Assembly (NCBI GenBank): GCA_026708185.1
Contig: JAPOVK010000017.1
Location: 62,001-126,000, forward strand
Reading direction: 5' to 3'
Source: Gammaproteobacteria bacterium
Lineage (GTDB): Bacteria; Pseudomonadota; Gammaproteobacteria; Pseudomonadales; Azotimanducaceae
Length of the DNA stretch: 64,000 nucleotides
This document shows, in pieces, positions 60,706-64,000 of the stretch. The notes beneath the pieces were generated by a model. That model saw only the letters and a program-made list of their open reading frames with translations. It was not told the origin of the DNA and did no database searches. The number at the start of each line of letters is the position of its first letter. The first letter of the stretch is position 1. The position numbers were made by a program, and so were the translations under genes.

Positions 60706-60823
60706 CAGACAAAGGACGTCTCGCGCGCCAGCAGGTCCCATGCTGTCCTGGCGTTCTTGTTGGTCAACGCAACCGCCGCCACGTTCATACCGCGCCGCTC
60801 CTTGACGCGTAGCGCCGGGGAGT
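60706..60823 (-). pseudogene. Inverted 3' end of an IS110-family transposase
   Basis: On the minus strand this stretch encodes LRVKERRGMNVAAVALTNKN followed by ARTAWDLLARE, the standard C-terminal end of IS110 transposases. It abuts the plus-strand fragment ending in HGARS, so the two parts are joined head to head. Upstream sequence on the minus strand does not continue the transposase. Confidence 0.75.
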
Positions 60824-61511
60824 CCTCCGGTCCGACCGGGCGCGGCGCCGCCAGCAGGGACCGCGCACGCCGGGGAGGCGGCAGACGCCCGGCCCGGCGG
60901 CGGCCCTTCGGCGGGTTCTGACAGGGCTGGGCCGGACGAGCGCGGAAGATGCGGATCCCCGAGTTGGGGGAGTGAAGTGGCACGACGGCAGACAGGTCGG
61001 ACCGACATGCCAGAAGCCTGGAGAATGACCCGATCCTTGCGGACCGCGTAAGCAATGAGGGGCACGCTGGACGGCTGGACCTCTATGCGGACGTGAGCAA
61101 CTCGACCAACCGCAGGAACGTGGTCGGCCTTCGCTGCGGCCAGGAGTTGCTCCGGGATGACGCCTGTCGCTGCCGATCGTGCCGTCCACCGGGCCGCGCT
61201 GGTGCTGATAGGTCTCGAAGCCCAGATCGACAAGCCCCGCTCGCGGTAGAACCTCCGCTGCCACGACCCCGGGCAAGACCCTCGAGGCAGCCGCGATGCG
61301 ATGTCTTGAGACGGAGGGGGGACAAAGGGACGGCACTCGACGCGCCTAGGTTCCATGGACGATCCCGCCCCTCCGAAGCGGATCGGAACAGGCTGGCGGC
61401 CGGCTGGAGCAGTTGTACCGGACTCGTCGGCCAGACGGCCGTTGCACCCGGGGGAAGGGACGGCGATTCGACGGGTTGCCCTTTGGGTGATTGGTCGGTG
61501 CGATCGGCCCC
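60824..61511. other. Decayed sequence right of the IS110 remnant
   Basis: About 690 bases with no supportable gene on either strand. Fragments have mixed codon character, as expected in a zone of old insertion-sequence debris. I could not assign a family. Confidence 0.4.
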
Positions 61512-61805
61512 CTATGGACTTGGTAGGGTTCCAAAGGGCGACATCACACGGGGTATGCCGTACCGGATGGTCAAAGTAAGACCTTGGCCCGAAGGTGGAG
61601 AGTGCTTGACCTCGCACTTCCCTTGCGCGGCTTCCATCCACATGACGAAGCATGCTTGTGCAGTCTCGCCCCCGCCGGCTAGCGTCGTTATGTCGGCGGC
61701 TGTCAGGGTGGCGGCATTGCGACCATGGTCGAGAGCGTTCTGTAGCAAGGCATGCAGGGAACGTCTCAACTCCTTGTGCGTGACCGACAATGTCCGGTCC
61801 TCCAA
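61512..61805 (-). CDS. Hypothetical 97-residue ORF, orphan
   Basis: Opens at a TTG (61805) and is preceded by an in-frame stop further up. The middle (LQNALDHGRNAATLTAADIT, then AQACFVMWMEAAQGKCEVKH) has normal amino-acid balance, in contrast to shadow frames nearby. No family recognised and no good ribosome site. It may be a real small gene or a fragment stranded in the decayed zone. Confidence 0.35.
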   Translation of the reverse strand: MEDRTLSVTHKELRRSLHALLQNALDHGRNAATLTAADITTLAGGGETAQACFVMWMEAAQGKCEVKHSPPSGQGLTLTIRYGIPRVMSPFGTLPSP

Positions 61806-62488
61806 CTCGAAGATCGAGGGGGATTCTAGTTCGCCACATACCGGCGTGCTAGCCGCTTCGGCCGACTACGCGGATTCGCACGAGCAGGGCCCCGAGCATG
61901 CCTGCGGCCACGACGCGACACGTCGGCGGCGGCGAGGTCGGGGCGCCGACGGACGAGGCGCGGCTCCGTGGCGTCCCACGCCACGAAAGCAGGGGCCTAG
62001 AGCGCCGCCGAGGCCGGCGACGCCGCGCTGGCAACCCGGCGAAAGTTGACTGACGCGTCAGTCAACTCTGCGGCGGACCGCGGGGTGGCGCAGCCGCGCC
62101 TGAGGTCGGACACGCCGAGGTTCGCCGCCCTAGGCGAGATGCGGAGCCGCGCCCAGGCGCATGTCGTGCATGCACGACATGCGGTCAGAATCCAGACGTG
62201 GATGTACGATCTACTCTTTGTTTTTATTCGGGATTCATCCGGATTCCCCCAGTCCCAACATCCGCGGGGCGGAACGATCGTCGCGGAAATCCCGTTCCTG
62301 ATCCGCGCGGTCAGGGGTCTCTCGCGTAGCGCTCCGGCGTCGCGGCGCGACCGGGGATGGTGCGCCCCCGGGGCGGACGGCGATGATATGATCGGCAGTC
62401 GCGATACGACCGTGGCACTCCGTCGGCGTCCATTGCCGCCCGTGGAGGAACGGATCGAGCCAGTGCGACGCCAGAGGAGGACTTCGCG
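61806..62488. other. Intergenic region upstream of the ParB-like gene
   Basis: About 680 bases. It carries palindrome pair 4 and a short AT-rich stretch near 62210-62250 that could hold the promoter of the ParB-like gene. No convincing gene. Confidence 0.4.
62044..62183. repeat. Palindrome pair 4 (B then A)
   Basis: Palindrome B is perfect over 24 bases at 62044-62067 (core TTGACTGACGCGTCAGTCAA); palindrome A is perfect over 26 bases at 62158-62183 (core ATGTCGTGCATGCACGACAT). They are 90 bases apart, the widest spacing of the four pairs. Confidence 0.9.
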
Positions 62489-63622
62489 GTGACCACAGAC
62501 GACGAACGATCAACGGATCCCGAGGCCGGCGGCGACCCCGCGGACGTGGTGCGCGTCGTCGCCTTCGATCCGGACGACGTGCGTCCGTGGCGCTACCACA
62601 ACCGCGCCGGGTCGGGGATGGACGACGAGTCGCTGGACGCCCTGGCGGCCTCGATCCGGCGCGACGGCCAGCAGCAACTCGGACTCGCGCGGCGACTGCC
62701 CGGCGGGGATACGCATGCCGTCGAGGCCGTTTTCGGCGTCCGCCGCCTTGAAGCCTGTCGACGCGCGGACGTGCCGTGGCGGGCGGAGGTTCTCGACGCG
62801 TCCACGCCGGACTCCGTTTGCGCCGTCCTCATGCACGGGGAGAACGAGTGGTCCGAGGGCGTCTCTCCCCTGGAAAACGCGTTCCAATGGAAGGAGATGC
62901 TTGACGTCGGCGTCTTCGCGAACCAGTCGGCGCTTGCGGTCGATCTGGGCTGCCACCGAGGCACTGTGTCCAGGGCGATCCGGACCGTGACCGCGCTGTT
63001 CGACGAAGAGTGGCTCGAGCGCCTCGTGCGGCCGGTGATGCACGAGTTCACGGGCCGCTCCGCCGACCGGCTCGCCGACGCGTGTGCCGATGCGGAGCAG
63101 CGGCGCCGCGCGCGGCGCCGCGCGCGGGACCTCGTGCCGGGCGAGATCCCGGCGCAAGCACTGTACGGCGCCCTTTTCGGCGATGACCCCGTGCGGCGCA
63201 ACCGGGAAACCGTCTTCCTTCGCCGCAAGGGCCGCGCCGGGGGCGGGGTCGTCGCCGCCAAGATCGAGCGTGACGGCGGCGGCGGCTTCAACGTGAGCGT
63301 CCGGCCGCACGACCAGTCCGCCGCCGAGCTCGCGGAACTCGCCGAGCAGGTGGAGGCGCTCCTCGCGGCCGAGACCGCAGCGGCAGCCGGCGTGCGGCTC
63401 GGTCGCCGGCTGGTCGCCTCGCTGTCGCCGGAGGAGGCCAAGAACGCCGACCGCGCCTGGCTGGAGGGCTGCATATGGTCCGCGGCCCGCGCCAGCGGCC
63501 TGGAGTGGGACCGTTGGCGGTGCGCCGCCGTTGCCGACGTCCTGCGCTCGCAGACGGACGGCTGGGAACACGCGGTGACGCGGGCGGTCGGTGGCGCGAA
63601 CGCCGACGCGACCGGCCGCTGA
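62489..63622 (+). CDS. ParB/RepB-like partition protein
   Basis: 377 residues from GTG 62489 with GGAGG upstream. The N-terminal ParB domain has ESLDALAASIRRDGQQQLGL and the CTPase-type GVRRLEACRRA (GxRR box); then ENEWSEGVSPLENAFQWKEM, the box II region, and a helix-turn-helix (FANQSALAVDLGCHRGTVSRA). The C-terminal half is less typical. It is closer to plasmid RepB/ParB than to chromosomal ParB, and no parA lies upstream in the window; the gene downstream is on the other strand. It could mark a plasmid-derived or integrated element, or be a regulator that uses the ParB fold. Confidence 0.82.
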   Translation: MTTDDERSTDPEAGGDPADVVRVVAFDPDDVRPWRYHNRAGSGMDDESLDALAASIRRDGQQQLGLARRLPGGDTHAVEAVFGVRRLEACRRADVPWRAEVLDASTPDSVCAVLMHGENEWSEGVSPLENAFQWKEMLDVGVFANQSALAVDLGCHRGTVSRAIRTVTALFDEEWLERLVRPVMHEFTGRSADRLADACADAEQRRRARRRARDLVPGEIPAQALYGALFGDDPVRRNRETVFLRRKGRAGGGVVAAKIERDGGGGFNVSVRPHDQSAAELAELAEQVEALLAAETAAAAGVRLGRRLVASLSPEEAKNADRAWLEGCIWSAARASGLEWDRWRCAAVADVLRSQTDGWEHAVTRAVGGANADATGR

Positions 63623-63798
63623 CCCGGGCGCGGACTGCGTCGCCGGGTCCCGGCGCCGCGGCTTTCTTCGCGCGCGTTTCGCGCGGGTCGGACGTTGACT
63701 CGCCGGACCAGGACTGGTCGACCGGCTCGTCAGTCGGGCCGGGTCGGCGCAGGGGATGGCCAGGAGGTCGGTTGGTCCGCCCGGGCGACCAGGTTCCG

Positions 63799-64000
63799 TC
63801 AGGCGGATCCGCCAAGGGCCGCTTCGACGAGCGTGCCGAAATCGGCCAGCGGAGCCCGGATGTCCAACCGGGGGTCGATGGAACGGGTGGCGAGCAGGCC
63901 GGAGACGGTGGACGCGATCACCCGCGGCAGGTTCTCGCCGTAGCGGGCGGATGCGTTGCCGTCCGTCCGCCGGTCGCCGATCCAGCGGCGCCAGACGTCG
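63799..64000 (-). CDS. C-terminal fragment of an unidentified protein, possibly TetR-like
   Basis: An open minus-strand frame enters from the right edge and ends at TGA 63799-63801, giving 67 residues (ARYGENLPRVIASTVSGLLA, DPRLDIRAPLADFGTLVEAA). The amphipathic helices and length to the stop look like the ligand-domain end of a TetR-type repressor, but the DNA-binding part is outside the window, so this is a guess. Confidence 0.5.
   Translation of the reverse strand, partial: DVWRRWIGDRRTDGNASARYGENLPRVIASTVSGLLATRSIDPRLDIRAPLADFGTLVEAALGGSA

Overview
The window (about two thirds G+C by eye) reads as chromosome of a high-GC Gram-negative bacterium, most likely a proteobacterium. It has a TonB-dependent outer-membrane receptor, TonB-type C-terminal domains, SPOR-domain and lipoprotein signals, an OpgB-like periplasmic phosphoglycerol transferase and a complete Tad/Flp pilus locus. 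GTG starts and 4-base ATGA/GTGA overlaps are common. I found no tRNA, rRNA or CRISPR array.

Left part (1-9859): a tight minus-strand operon that looks like a phage-defence or restriction cassette. In transcription order it encodes a zinc-ribbon DNA methyltransferase, a TaqI/Eco57I-like adenine methyltransferase, a 1071-residue adenine methyltransferase with a possible nuclease-like N-terminus, a PLD-fold (NgoFVII-like) nuclease and a SIR2-family NAD-binding protein that runs off the left edge. I cannot match this combination to a named system. From 10.4 to 12.4 kb there are only tiny plus-strand ORFs and gene-poor DNA, including an AT-rich patch.

Centre (12.4-60.1 kb): a long block of cell-envelope and signalling genes. 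It holds two paralogous membrane-anchored proteins with a von Willebrand A-like region, a low-complexity or coiled-coil linker and a TonB C-terminal domain, one of them directly behind a TonB-dependent receptor. It also holds an NHL-repeat plus FG-GAP-repeat exported protein, two pseudokinase/SUMF1 fusion proteins, two ammonium transporters each preceded by roadblock/LC7 genes, and the Tad pilus genes (flp, cpaA, cpaB, cpaC, cpaE, two tadE-like genes, tadA, tadB, tadC, and a distant vWA tadG-like gene). An antisense TPR/SPOR gene lies inside the Tad locus. An OpgB-like transferase with a divergent degenerate paralogue, an MFS/SpeE-like protein and a GT2/GT-C glycosyltransferase pair complete the block.

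Flanks of the central block: two different palindromes recur as pairs, in order A-B, A-B at 12.1-12.3 kb and B-A, B-A at 60.3-62.2 kb, so they bracket about 48 kb in mirror order. At the right side they sit next to an IS110-family transposase remnant that has been broken and joined head to head. The right end carries a ParB-like gene and the C-terminal end of an unidentified, possibly TetR-like, regulator.

Functional picture: the right and centre invest in surface structures (pili, glycan decoration, TonB-linked uptake, nitrogen uptake with roadblock regulators), and the left edge holds a candidate defence operon with NAD-depletion potential. All functions are inferred from reading protein motifs by eye; no database search was possible.
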